NCBI GenBank assembly: GCA_030145595.1
Contig: JAQYVG010000028.1
Span: 1 to 19,172, forward strand
Source of the DNA: Desulfobacterales bacterium
Lineage (GTDB): Bacteria > Desulfobacterota > Desulfobacteria > Desulfobacterales > UBA11574
Direction of reading: 5' to 3'
Length of the DNA stretch: 19,172 nt
The translations under genes and the position numbers were made by a program. Of this stretch, positions 1-6,921 are shown in pieces. Numbering within the stretch: the stretch's first letter is position 1; each line of letters begins with the position of its first letter. The notes beneath the pieces are model-generated. The model worked only from the letters and a program-made list of their open reading frames with translations. It was not told where the DNA came from and made no database searches.

Positions 1-9
1 TTACGAGAG

Positions 10-104
10 TGTTTTGTATTTGGTCTTTAGTGTTTGGTGATCTAGCAAACTGGTATATAAGCATATATTTGAAGCAAGACACAAAATACTAAACACCAAA
101 CACC
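10..104. repeat. Inverted word repeat (TGTTTGGTGTTTAG family)
   Basis: The left arm (about 10-40) is built from the words TTTGGT and TTTAG. The right arm (about 80-104) is the imperfect reverse complement (ACTAAACACCAAACACC). About 40 AT-rich bases lie between them. The right arm directly abuts the hairpin at 105-134. The same word string occurs again after rpoD at 13921-13950. I see no coding signal here. Confidence 0.7.
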
Positions 105-134
105 TGATGAATTCGATTTTTTACGAATTCATCA
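105..134. repeat. Perfect 11-bp hairpin (TGATGAATTCG arms)
   Basis: The arms TGATGAATTCG (105-115) and CGAATTCATCA (124-134) are perfectly complementary around an 8-base loop of A/T. It lies upstream of the yqgE promoter and next to the TGTTTGGTG word repeat. The combination of this hairpin and that word repeat is shared with the region after rpoD (13889-13950) in opposite orientation. There is no T-run strong enough to call a terminator with confidence. Confidence 0.75.
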
Positions 135-193
135 TAAGCCTTCAAAATGCTTTCTGTCAAAATAAAAGTGTTTTTATAATCAAGGTTGTATTC

Positions 194-222
194 TTGACAA
201 TAGCAGGTGATCAAAGTAATTT
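194..222 (+). promoter_or_regulatory. Predicted sigma-70 promoter of yqgE
   Basis: TTGACA (194-199), a 17-base spacer and TAATTT (217-222). Transcription would start near 229, about 45 bases before the yqgE start codon. The -35 box is a perfect match to consensus and the -10 is a partial match. Confidence 0.65.
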
Positions 223-275
223 AGTAACAGGTAACAGTATTTTTACAGTGCTGCAATATTTCCATGGAGGAAAAA

Positions 276-845
276 ATGGAAAATCAATTCTCGACTTCCT
301 TTAAAGGTAACTTTTTGATGGCCATGCCAATTTTGGCTGACCAGAACTTTTACCAAACTGTTACCTGTATTTGCGAGTATACGCCGGTCGGGGCGCTGGG
401 CATCGTTGTTAATCGGGTTCATCCTACCCTGTCGGGAAAAGATATTTTTGATGAACTGGATGTGGAGTATGTGCCGGGAGCAGAATCGATACCTATCCAT
501 ATTGGAGGGCCGGTTCATATCGGCGAGATTTTTCTACTGCATGGACCTCCCTTTGACTGGGAGGGCTGTCTGATGATTACGACATCGCTGGCTATGAGCA
601 ACACCAGAGACATTTTAGAGGAAGTCGCTATGGGCAGGGGACCGAAATCCTTTATTATCGCTTTGGGATGCGCCGGTTGGGGGCCGGGACAGCTTGAATC
701 GGAGATAAAGCAGAATGCCTGGCTGACATCTCCCGTTTTTGAAGATATTATCTTTGAGATACCGATTGAAACAAGATGGGAGGGGGCCTTGAAAAAAATC
801 GGGGTAGAGCCTGCTCTGCTTTTGGACACAGCCGGTCATGCCTGA
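276..845 (+). CDS. YqgE/AlgH family protein (UPF0301)
   Basis: A 189-residue protein of the YqgE/AlgH (DUF179, UPF0301) family, a widespread single-domain alpha/beta protein whose biochemical role is unsettled. In Pseudomonas the homologue AlgH was named for an effect on alginate expression. Family features visible are the N-terminal G-x-F-L-M-A-M-P segment leading to 'DQNFYQTVTCICEY', the 'GALGIVVNR' strand, the 'IHIGGPV' loop, and the C-terminal 'ALGCAGWGPGQLESEI' block. The length is normal for the family. I chose ATG 276 rather than the in-frame ATG at 264. GGAGG at 266-270 is a good Shine-Dalgarno five bases before 276, and the 264 start would sit on top of it. It has its own promoter (194-222) and is followed by a repeat-filled gap, so it is probably monocistronic. 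The family call is firm; the cellular role is not known. Confidence 0.93.
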   Translation: MENQFSTSFKGNFLMAMPILADQNFYQTVTCICEYTPVGALGIVVNRVHPTLSGKDIFDELDVEYVPGAESIPIHIGGPVHIGEIFLLHGPPFDWEGCLMITTSLAMSNTRDILEEVAMGRGPKSFIIALGCAGWGPGQLESEIKQNAWLTSPVFEDIIFEIPIETRWEGALKKIGVEPALLLDTAGHA

Positions 846-880
846 TATCAACACAGAAACCTTTTAATGGCTGTCTATTC

Positions 881-1037
881 CTTAGTGCTTCGATTCGCAA
901 CTACGGTAACGTATTTAAGGATGTTAAGTTTGCGTATTTGCTTACTCGGCTCGGCTTAGCCGTTCAACCCTGAGCGGCTCGACCTGAGCTCGCCGACAGG
1001 TCTCACATCCGAAGGGCTCGTCGCAGGCAGCACTAAG
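881..1037. repeat. Intergenic element bounded by CTTAGTGCT inverted repeats
   Basis: CTTAGTGCT (881-889) and its exact reverse complement AGCACTAAG (1029-1037) bound a 157-base non-coding block. Inside are two near-direct units (CCTGAGCGGCTCGAC and CCTGAGCTCGCCGAC, about 969-999) and a short hairpin with arms GACCTG and CAGGTC. This block is noticeably more G+C-rich than its surroundings. It resembles a composite intergenic repeat rather than a gene, and I see no usable reading frame. Confidence 0.5.
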
Positions 1038-1065
1038 TCCTGAGTGAATAAATTCGTTATCCAAT

Positions 1066-1221
1066 TTATGAATCGATGGACTTAGGCTTTTTTTTTGGTT
1101 TAGGCTTTTTCTTTTTAAGACAGACCTTATCCTTTCTTACAAAAGCACAAAGTTTGGGATTGTAGTACTCTTTGCAATTTAAGGGATTGTAAAGCGGGCA
1201 CTCAGGATGCTTTTCAGACAT
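1066..1221 (-). CDS. Small Cys4, Lys-rich protein (51 aa), unknown function
   Basis: A short minus-strand reading frame of 51 residues runs from ATG at 1221 to TAA at 1066. The product begins MSEKHPECPLYN, contains four cysteines at positions 8, 16, 25 and 34 (spacing C-x7-C-x8-C-x8-C), and repeats an aromatic/Asn-Pro pattern (YNPLNC, YYNPKLC). It ends in a strongly basic Lys/Pro tail (residues 36-47). An AAGGGG-type Shine-Dalgarno lies about 10 bases upstream of the ATG. The regular Cys spacing and the codon structure argue for a real gene in an otherwise non-coding gap. Four evenly spread Cys suggest a metal-binding or disulfide-stabilised miniprotein, and the basic tail could bind nucleic acid; both are inference. 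I do not recognise the family by name. It is divergent from the dynamin gene and convergent with yqgE. Confidence 0.72.
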   Translation of the reverse strand: MSEKHPECPLYNPLNCKEYYNPKLCAFVRKDKVCLKKKKPKPKKKPKSIDS

Positions 1222-1439
1222 AAATCAACTTCCCCTTTATAACTTAGTTTCCATCCACGCATCCAAAATGAACACAATGAGTGTCCAATTTAGACAAATT
1301 TTATTTGTCTTATCATAAAGCCATGGATTTTACAAGATATTATGTCCTGAGTTGAGCGATTGTCGGGTTTGACGAAGGTGCAGGGCGCTTCAATGCAACG
1401 ATGCTCGTCTTCGAGTGAGGGGCAAGATTAGAAATCATT
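1222..1439. other. Non-coding gap upstream of the small Cys4 gene
   Basis: No reading frame of note. It contains an 8-bp hairpin with arms AGACAAAT (1292-1299) and ATTTGTCT (1303-1310) separated by TTT. This lies about 70-90 bases upstream of the minus-strand Cys4 gene and could be an operator or leader structure for it. The stretch 1350-1430 is more G+C-rich and shows no structure I can name. Confidence 0.35.
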
Positions 1440-1468
1440 TTGACAATTAATTTTATACATTGTAATAA
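1440..1468 (+). promoter_or_regulatory. Predicted sigma-70 promoter of the dynamin-like gene
   Basis: TTGACA (1440-1445), a 17-base spacer and TAATAA (1463-1468). Transcription would begin near 1475, giving a leader of roughly 135 bases. That leader includes a GATAACCGATAACTAATAAC word repeat (about 1520-1553) and the hairpin at 1556-1581. Confidence 0.6.
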
Positions 1469-1555
1469 ACAGCGCCAAAGGTTGTCCCTAATGATATGGA
1501 CTTCCATTTAGAGATAACAATTTAAGATAAAACTGATAACCGATAACTAATAACA

Positions 1556-1581
1556 CCTAATTGAGTTTTACTCAATTTAGG
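1556..1581 (+). promoter_or_regulatory. Leader hairpin before the dynamin-like gene
   Basis: AATTGAG (1559-1565) pairs with CTCAATT (1571-1577) around TTTTA. The outer bases CCT and AGG can extend the stem past one bulge. It sits about 30 bases before the chosen ATG. It could act as a translational or attenuation element, or simply be one more member of the short AT-rich hairpins that occur at gene edges in this window. Confidence 0.45.
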
Positions 1582-1609
1582 GTTGATTAAACAGATCAGA
1601 CTCTTAAAA

Positions 1610-3862
1610 ATGGATACATATACATCCCTGAAAAAAGAACTTTTAGAAATAAATCAAAAAGTTACTTCGCTTTTTCCCAAAGCGCAATCAATTACGGGAA
1701 TGGCAGATAACACCTTTGGCGACTGGCAAAAGACATGTAGCGGCATCAACAAGCAGATAGCCGACGAGATTATTCGCATTGCGATTGTTGGTACTATAAA
1801 ATCCGGCAAGAGTACATTTACCAATGCTTTTTTTAAGGGTGATTACTTAAAAAGGGGTGCCGGAGTTGTCACTTCTATTGTTACGCGTGCTCGCAGAGGA
1901 GAAATTCTTAAGGCAAAACTTCTGTTCAAGTCCTGGATCGAGATTAACTCCGATATACGGCAGGCTCTGGTCATGTTCCCGGCATTGAGCCGGCGCTCAG
2001 AGAATGACGGGTTTGACATCAGAAGCAAAAAAGAAAGGGCGGATCTTCAAAAGGCCATTGACGCTTTGAGTGCCGAGCAACTTATCACCAAAGGTGTTCT
2101 TAATGCCGGCAGCATGCAACTATCATCCTACCTTAAAGGATACGAGAGAATAAAAGAGATCGTTTCCGCAGATAATGTTATGCAACAGTATAAAGATGAC
2201 CGTTTTACAGAGCACAAAGCTTTTGTGAGCGATGAGACTCTGGCGGTCTATTTGAAAGATGTTCAACTCGAGATCAATTCCGGAGTATTTGGCGCAGATA
2301 TTGAAATCGCCGACTGTCAGGGAAGTGACGCTCCGAGCCCGCTTCATATTGCCATGGTTCAGGATTATCTGCTACTGACACATTTCATAACCTATGTGAT
2401 TAGCAGTAGAACAGGACTTCGTGAAGCTGACATCAAGTTTTTATCCATGATCAAGAAAATGGGAATCATGGATAACGTCATGTTTGTGGTGAACTGCGAT
2501 TTCAGTGAACATGATTCCCTTGACGACTTTAACGCTCTGATAAAAAAGGTCGAAGAAGAGCTTTCATTGCTTAAACCTGAGCCTGAGATTTATTCTTTTT
2601 CAGCGCTTTACAACCTTTTCAAAGAACAGCCCGGCAACCTGCCGTCTAAAGACAGATCCAGGCTTGATCAGTGGGAGCGGGAAAGGAAATTGGCAGCCTT
2701 TTCTGACAGGGAAACCGCCCGATTTGAAGAGTCTTTACATCATAAACTTACCCGGGAACGATACTCGCTGCTGCTAAAAAACCACCTTGAGCGTCTGGAC
2801 GTAATTGCAGCCGGGGTTGATCATTGGATTTTAATTAATCAAAAAATTCTATCCAAAGATGCCGGGAGCGCAAATCAAATTATCGAAAAGTTGCAGCACC
2901 ATCAGGGCAGCATGAATCAGATGAAATCAGTGATAAAAAATACCCTTGACGGTGCTAACCAAAAGATAGAGCAAAAACTTAGGACGGATATTGATCGGTT
3001 TTTTGATGTTAGGACCGGAAATATATTAAAAAATATCATTGAGTTTATCAGAGGCTATCAAATATCTTATCATGACCATGAAGAGAACCTAAAACAGTCC
3101 GGTTTTTCAAGTACTCTATATTTAATATTTCAGGAATTCAAGCATGCACTCGACTCTTATATGACCGAAAGTGTAAACCCTGAAATAGTCAGGTTCATCA
3201 GGCAGGAAGAGGCCTGGATCAGGGAACATCTTAACTCGATTGCCGGACCGTACGAACTGATGGTTCAGGATGCTTTGACTGAATATGGCAACCTGATGGA
3301 CAGCTTTGGTGTCGGCTGTTTACAAAAGAGACCGCAAAAGATCAATTTGCCCGATATGGATTCGATAAAGAGTATGATCGGGCTGTCGCTTCCGCCTGCT
3401 GCGGCATCCCTGCGATACACCACAAGAATGAAAACAGAAGCTGTCGTACGCCTTGGGTTTTATACGCTGGCCAAAATTTTCAAGAGGTTAATCAGAAGGC
3501 CTTTTCAGCGCAAAAATGAACAAGAGATACTTGCCCTGAAAGACGGTGTTTTGCAAATGAAGCGTGAAACCGAGCGGTCAATTGTATTTCTTTTCAAGGA
3601 TTATAAGGAGAATCTAAAGTTTCAATATATTTTCAAACTGGTTGAGGCGGTTTCAAACAAATTCTATGATGCCCTTCTGGATCGGTTTCAAGCATACGTT
3701 GCCGATCTATCCAATGTAGTCGATCTAATCAGCAATAAAAAAATAGATAAGCAGCGAACGTCCGAACTTCTGAAAGAAATGGAGCTGACTTCTCAGGAAA
3801 TCAGCCAAAGGATAACCGCGGTCAGGGAGGAAATCGATTCTAGCGTTAAGCAAAAGAACTAA
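1610..3862 (+). CDS. Dynamin-like large GTPase
   Basis: A 750-residue bacterial dynamin-family protein. The N-terminal GTPase domain shows a P-loop GTIKSGKST (residues 61-69) and a switch region 'KRGAGVVTSIVTRARRG' with the threonine expected for G2. The G3 block is 'IADCQGSDAP' (D235-x-x-G238) and a G4-like 'NCD' (295-297) replaces TKxD/NKxD. Beyond about residue 380 the protein is helical and charged, as in the dynamin stalk. Near 580-640 is a small apolar and basic stretch (LSLPPAAASLRYTT, then LGFYTLAKIFKRLIRR) that could be a membrane-touching tip. There is no classical transmembrane helix. Such proteins bind and remodel membranes on GTP hydrolysis; the cargo here is unknown. ATG 1610 is preferred over the in-frame TTG at 1583, which has AGGG touching the codon, although neither has a good Shine-Dalgarno. 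A ParA-type ATPase follows 128 bases downstream on the same strand. Confidence 0.85.
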   Translation: MDTYTSLKKELLEINQKVTSLFPKAQSITGMADNTFGDWQKTCSGINKQIADEIIRIAIVGTIKSGKSTFTNAFFKGDYLKRGAGVVTSIVTRARRGEILKAKLLFKSWIEINSDIRQALVMFPALSRRSENDGFDIRSKKERADLQKAIDALSAEQLITKGVLNAGSMQLSSYLKGYERIKEIVSADNVMQQYKDDRFTEHKAFVSDETLAVYLKDVQLEINSGVFGADIEIADCQGSDAPSPLHIAMVQDYLLLTHFITYVISSRTGLREADIKFLSMIKKMGIMDNVMFVVNCDFSEHDSLDDFNALIKKVEEELSLLKPEPEIYSFSALYNLFKEQPGNLPSKDRSRLDQWERERKLAAFSDRETARFEESLHHKLTRERYSLLLKNHLERLDVIAAGVDHWILINQKILSKDAGSANQIIEKLQHHQGSMNQMKSVIKNTLDGANQKIEQKLRTDIDRFFDVRTGNILKNIIEFIRGYQISYHDHEENLKQSGFSSTLYLIFQEFKHALDSYMTESVNPEIVRFIRQEEAWIREHLNSIAGPYELMVQDALTEYGNLMDSFGVGCLQKRPQKINLPDMDSIKSMIGLSLPPAAASLRYTTRMKTEAVVRLGFYTLAKIFKRLIRRPFQRKNEQEILALKDGVLQMKRETERSIVFLFKDYKENLKFQYIFKLVEAVSNKFYDALLDRFQAYVADLSNVVDLISNKKIDKQRTSELLKEMELTSQEISQRITAVREEIDSSVKQKN

Positions 3863-3876
3863 AGAACTAAAATCAT

Positions 3877-3968
3877 TTGTCACTCGTCATTAGTCACTGG
3901 TAAGAGGTTATTGATGATTAATCTTAAATGACGAATGACCAAAGACAAGTGACCAATGACCAGCGACC
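3877..3968. repeat. Inverted word repeat (GTGACCAATGACC family)
   Basis: The left arm (about 3877-3901) reads as TGTCACTCGTCATTAGTCACTGG. The right arm (about 3928-3967) carries the complementary words AATGACC, AGTGACC, CAATGACC and AGCGACC. The arms can form a long imperfect stem across an AT-rich loop. It fills the gap between the dynamin-like gene and the parA Shine-Dalgarno and shows no coding potential. Confidence 0.6.
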
Positions 3969-3990
3969 AATTTCGAACAAGGAGGTAATT

Positions 3991-4782
3991 ATGGGAGGTA
4001 AGCAGACTAGAATTATTGCGACTGCAAACGAAAAAGGCGGCGTCGGTAAAACCGTAACAGTTATTAACCTTGGAGCGGCTCTGCGGCAGGAAGGCAAAAC
4101 GGTTCTTGTTGTGGACATGGATCCTCAGTTTAATGCCACCAGAGGTCTTGGTGTTGAAGTGCAGGAGGGAATGCCGACGATTTATGATCTTATCATGGAT
4201 AAACGAGCCGTTAAAGCCACCGATGTAATTGTGCAGACTAAATGGGAGGGGCTTGATTTAATTCCCTCCCATACTGATCTTGCCGGAGCGGAGGTTGAGC
4301 TGGTTGATGTGGCTGGAAGAGAAAACAGGTTAAAAGAAGCCCTTGAAAGTGTCCCGGCAAAGTATGATTTCATTCTCCTTGACACACCGCCGAGCCTTTC
4401 GCTGCTGACAGTCAACGTGTTTGCTTATGCCAAAGAAGTTATTGTGCCGTGCCAGACACATCCTTATGCTTATGAAGCTTTGGATGAGCTTTTTGATACC
4501 ATTGCTTCCATAAAGGACGAAATCAATCCGGGTCTTGCTATAACGGGGGTTGTGGCGACATTATTTGACAGGCGGACCAGAATAAGCCACAGCATCATGG
4601 AAAAACTTAAAACGGACGAGCGATACAAGGACCTGCTTTTCGAAACTGTAATAAGAATTAATACGACAATTGCGGAAAGCGCCGGTGTCGGCAAACCGGT
4701 GATTTTCTTCAGGCAGAGCAGCTACGGCTCAATAGACTATACCAGCCTTGCCAAGGAATTGCAGGAAAAAAAACCTGTCTGA
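3991..4782 (+). CDS. ParA/Soj-family ATPase (orphan, no ParB nearby)
   Basis: A 263-residue ParA/MinD-superfamily ATPase. The deviant Walker A motif is EKGGVGKTVT (residues 14-23), with the signature lysine at 15 and the P-loop lysine at 20. A' is VVDMDPQFNATRGLG, with the 'D-x-DPQ' typical of ParA. The Walker B region is FILLDTPPSLSLL. The usual GKTTT is GKTVT here. Such ATPases bind DNA non-specifically as ATP dimers and move or position a partner (chromosome, plasmid or protein cluster). A ParB or other obvious cargo gene is not next to it, which argues against the main chromosomal parAB locus. ATG 3991 is preceded by AAGGAGG (3979-3985), an ideal Shine-Dalgarno. Upstream in-frame codons fall in the word repeat and are unlikely to be translated. 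The gene follows the dynamin-like GTPase, so a joint membrane or positioning role is possible but unproven. Confidence 0.9.
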   Translation: MGGKQTRIIATANEKGGVGKTVTVINLGAALRQEGKTVLVVDMDPQFNATRGLGVEVQEGMPTIYDLIMDKRAVKATDVIVQTKWEGLDLIPSHTDLAGAEVELVDVAGRENRLKEALESVPAKYDFILLDTPPSLSLLTVNVFAYAKEVIVPCQTHPYAYEALDELFDTIASIKDEINPGLAITGVVATLFDRRTRISHSIMEKLKTDERYKDLLFETVIRINTTIAESAGVGKPVIFFRQSSYGSIDYTSLAKELQEKKPV

Positions 4783-4824
4783 GTCTAAGATTCTAAACGG
4801 AAAAGCCAAAACGAAAATATTTTT

Positions 4825-4901
4825 ATCACGAAAACACGAAAGAACGAAAACACGAAAAATTGTTTGAATTTCGTGCTTTCCCAATTTCGTGTTTTCGTGA
4901 T
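4825..4901. terminator. Perfect 17-bp inverted repeat between convergent genes
   Basis: The arms ATCACGAAAACACGAAA (4825-4841) and its exact complement (4885-4901) are separated by 43 bases. Within the loop the same word occurs again in both senses (AACGAAAACACGAAA and TTTCGTGCTTTC), so the fold could extend. It lies exactly between the 3' ends of parA (+) and the YcaO-TPR gene (-). It may act as a bidirectional transcript end, although classic U-tracts are weak (TTTTTTT at 4912-4918 lies outside the stem). It also belongs to the class of word repeats that fill other gaps here. Confidence 0.55.
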
Positions 4902-4943
4902 TAGGCCCTAATTTTTTTGCAGGAAAAGCACAGATTTAAGTTT

Positions 4944-6671
4944 TTACGAAAGTAGTTTTTCCAGATTTTCTTGGGCGAATTCTATTCCGGGATCAAGAGC
5001 CAAAGCCATTTCATAATATCGAACGGCTTTTTCTTTATCGCCCATCTCACGATAATTTGATCCAATGTTGGCATAATCAATGGCTGAGCCGGGGTTAAGC
5101 TGAAGAACTTTCTTAAAACAGGCAATGGCCTTTTCATGCTCTTTGAGTTTGAAATGGCTGAATCCCATTAAATTGTAAATATCCGTTCTTTCTCTATCGT
5201 AGCTTTCCGCTTTTTTTAACACCCCAAGCGCTTTACGGTATTTTCCCATATCTTTGAGGCAGACCCCCATATAAGAGTAAATGCTGACAATGTCCTCTTG
5301 GGTCGGATGCATGTCTAACGCCCGTGTGAAATGCTCAAGCGCTGTTTCAGGATTGTTCAATGCAAGGTGGCAGTAGCCCAAATAAAATTTGATATAATAC
5401 TTGCCGGGTATTATCTTTTCGATCTTTTCGAGCTCACTAATAGCATCTGCCGGATTTTGGTTTTCAGTGATAAGCTTGGCCGAAAACATCCCCACACTGG
5501 TTCCCAAAGCCCGTTCTCTGAAGTGGGCTCCCGGAATAATGGTGTAGAAGGCCGGTATTTCAAGCAAAGGATGCATGGTGTTTACTACAATAACTTCCAT
5601 ATTTTTATTTGCCAGTGCGGATAAACAGTTTTGAATTTCGACTTTAATATTATCGTCTGCAAGTTGCGGCAGGGACCCAATATCGACTTGTTTTCCCGGA
5701 TTGATGATAAAATCGGCTTGATCTATGGATGAAAACTTGGGAAGACCGCTGGCTACATAGTTGGAACTGGTGTTAAAATCACCGGCCAGCTGTGCAACTT
5801 CTGTAAGAGCCCTGCTCAAAGCCTTTTCAGGATCAGGGGTTGTCCCCGCAGTCCAGACGATTTCGCTTTTCTCCGGAAAGTTCGCCGGATCATAAGCCAA
5901 AACCCCTATCGAGGGTATACCCGTATCAAGGGAAAAATCCGAGAGATAGAGCTTTATACCGGCACGGCGATATTTTTTTAGCATTTCTACAACCATTGGA
6001 TCTGTGGCTGAATCGGGATTAACAGCAGGCACTTTCAGCTGGTTGTGGTTGACTACGGATGATACGTGCCGTTCCACAATTTCAGAAATACCCTGAAGCA
6101 GCGCTTCCTCAATACAGTTTCCGGCCGAAGGGCCGTTGAATTCGTTAATAGTGTAAAACCAGTTAAAAGGAATTAGAACCTCTTGATCAAGGGTCAAGTT
6201 AAACGCCTTGGTCCATTTTAAGGGAATGTTTTCAAAGATTTTTTTGCTGGCATCGAGATCTTCACTGTCATCGTGGACCGATTGGGCGATCATTTCAAAG
6301 GGGATGGCTCTGTTTTGCAGGTTGTGGTATGTATCAACAAAAAAATTATCAGGATTTTTACAGAAACTAAAAAAACTGAACCTTTCGGCTAATTCCATGA
6401 CAGCGCTGGCTTCAGCCTGTAGGGGCGTGGCGCCTTTACCCATCTGTTTTTTGGTGCCGATAACCGCAAGTGCGTCCCGTCCGCAGCTGCTGAAATAGAT
6501 AGGTATATCCAATCTGCCGTTGTCAATCCTGATGGTTTCTTCTAGGATATCCAAGTCCAATTTTTTTAGTTTTTCCTTGAAACGCCGAACCGTTTCCTCG
6601 GGGGGCAGTATTTTGTCTTGATCCAGGGTAAAACGCTTAAACGCGTCATTTAATATAATCTTGTGGGTCAT
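4944..6671 (-). CDS. YcaO-domain protein with C-terminal TPR repeats
   Basis: A 575-residue protein. Residues about 60-400 are a YcaO domain, the ATP-dependent amide-activating fold that makes azolines, thioamides or amidines on peptide backbones. The ATP/Mg-binding signatures are visible as QAEASAVMELAERF (85-98; E87, E93, E96, R97) and NCIEEALLQGISEIVERH (185-202; E188, E189, E197, E200, R201). Residues about 425-563 form four consecutive 34-residue TPR units, ending near 458, 495, 529 and 563, each with the A-x-x-x-F/L/Y-x-K/R-A-L pattern. The Pro-rich C-terminus typical of azoline-forming YcaO enzymes is absent because the TPRs occupy the end. ATG 6671 has GGAGGAG about 6 bases upstream, and a 9-bp hairpin (6685-6707) sits just before that. 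No precursor peptide, TfuA, dehydrogenase or transporter gene is adjacent, so the substrate is unknown. It could instead be an E. coli YcaO-like accessory of ribosomal protein S12 modification. Confidence 0.88.
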   Translation of the reverse strand: MTHKIILNDAFKRFTLDQDKILPPEETVRRFKEKLKKLDLDILEETIRIDNGRLDIPIYFSSCGRDALAVIGTKKQMGKGATPLQAEASAVMELAERFSFFSFCKNPDNFFVDTYHNLQNRAIPFEMIAQSVHDDSEDLDASKKIFENIPLKWTKAFNLTLDQEVLIPFNWFYTINEFNGPSAGNCIEEALLQGISEIVERHVSSVVNHNQLKVPAVNPDSATDPMVVEMLKKYRRAGIKLYLSDFSLDTGIPSIGVLAYDPANFPEKSEIVWTAGTTPDPEKALSRALTEVAQLAGDFNTSSNYVASGLPKFSSIDQADFIINPGKQVDIGSLPQLADDNIKVEIQNCLSALANKNMEVIVVNTMHPLLEIPAFYTIIPGAHFRERALGTSVGMFSAKLITENQNPADAISELEKIEKIIPGKYYIKFYLGYCHLALNNPETALEHFTRALDMHPTQEDIVSIYSYMGVCLKDMGKYRKALGVLKKAESYDRERTDIYNLMGFSHFKLKEHEKAIACFKKVLQLNPGSAIDYANIGSNYREMGDKEKAVRYYEMALALDPGIEFAQENLEKLLS

Positions 6672-6684
6672 AAATCTCCTCCAT

Positions 6685-6707
6685 ATAAAATCGTAAAACG
6701 ATTTTAT
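6685..6707 (-). promoter_or_regulatory. Hairpin directly upstream of the YcaO Shine-Dalgarno
   Basis: Perfect 9-bp arms ATAAAATCG (6685-6693) and CGATTTTAT (6699-6707) flank TAAAA. On the minus-strand mRNA this stem ends two bases before the GGAGGAG ribosome-binding site of the YcaO-TPR gene. It is near-identical in its arms to the hairpins at 8987-9009 and 14392-14416. Confidence 0.6.
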
Positions 6708-6751
6708 TTAAAGCACAAAAATACAAACCTTTTCAATAATCATTTTATAAA

Positions 6752-6780
6752 TTGACCGATGTTTTGCAATTTGATATATT
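6752..6780 (+). promoter_or_regulatory. Predicted sigma-70 promoter of tRNA-Ala
   Basis: TTGACC (6752-6757), an exact 17-base spacer and TATATT (6775-6780). The expected start near 6787 is about 14 bases before the mature tRNA 5' end, as expected for a short tRNA leader. Confidence 0.7.
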
Positions 6781-6800
6781 AACAAATTTGGTGATCTCGT

Positions 6801-6876
6801 GGGGATGTAGCTCAGTTGGGAGAGCGCGGCGTTCGCAACGCCGAGGTCGAGGGTTCAAATCCCTTCATCTCCACCA
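6801..6876 (+). tRNA. tRNA-Ala (anticodon CGC), CCA encoded
   Basis: A 76-base cloverleaf including an encoded 3' CCA. The acceptor arm GGGGATG pairs with CATCTCC and contains the G3:U70 wobble pair that is the alanine identity element. The anticodon stem CGGCG/CGCCG encloses the loop TTCGCAA, giving anticodon CGC for codon GCG. The T loop is TTCAAAT. It stands alone between a promoter (6752-6780) and a terminator (6886-6921), so it is a single-gene transcription unit. Confidence 0.95.
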
Positions 6877-6885
6877 AGTAAAATC

Positions 6886-6921
6886 AAGGGCTTATGCTGA
6901 AAATATAAGCCCTTTGTTTTT
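6886..6921 (+). terminator. Rho-independent terminator of tRNA-Ala
   Basis: A perfect 10-bp stem, AAGGGCTTAT (6886-6895) with ATAAGCCCTT (6905-6914), around a 9-base loop is followed by TGTTTTT. It lies 10 bases after the CCA end of tRNA-Ala. Confidence 0.85.

Noticed and set aside
1583..1609. TTG at 1583 as the start of the dynamin-like gene
   Set aside because: AGGG directly touches the codon, leaving no spacing, and the stem at 1556-1581 would hide it. ATG 1610 is the simpler choice, though unproven.
3928..3990. A 21-residue N-terminal extension of ParA
   Set aside because: It would be encoded by the GTGACCAATGACC word repeat, while AAGGAGG sits ideally before ATG 3991 and the family N-terminus starts there.
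3877..4782. A full parABS partition locus
   Set aside because: There is no ParB gene and no 16-bp parS-like palindrome; the upstream repeat consists of degenerate words rather than identical sites.
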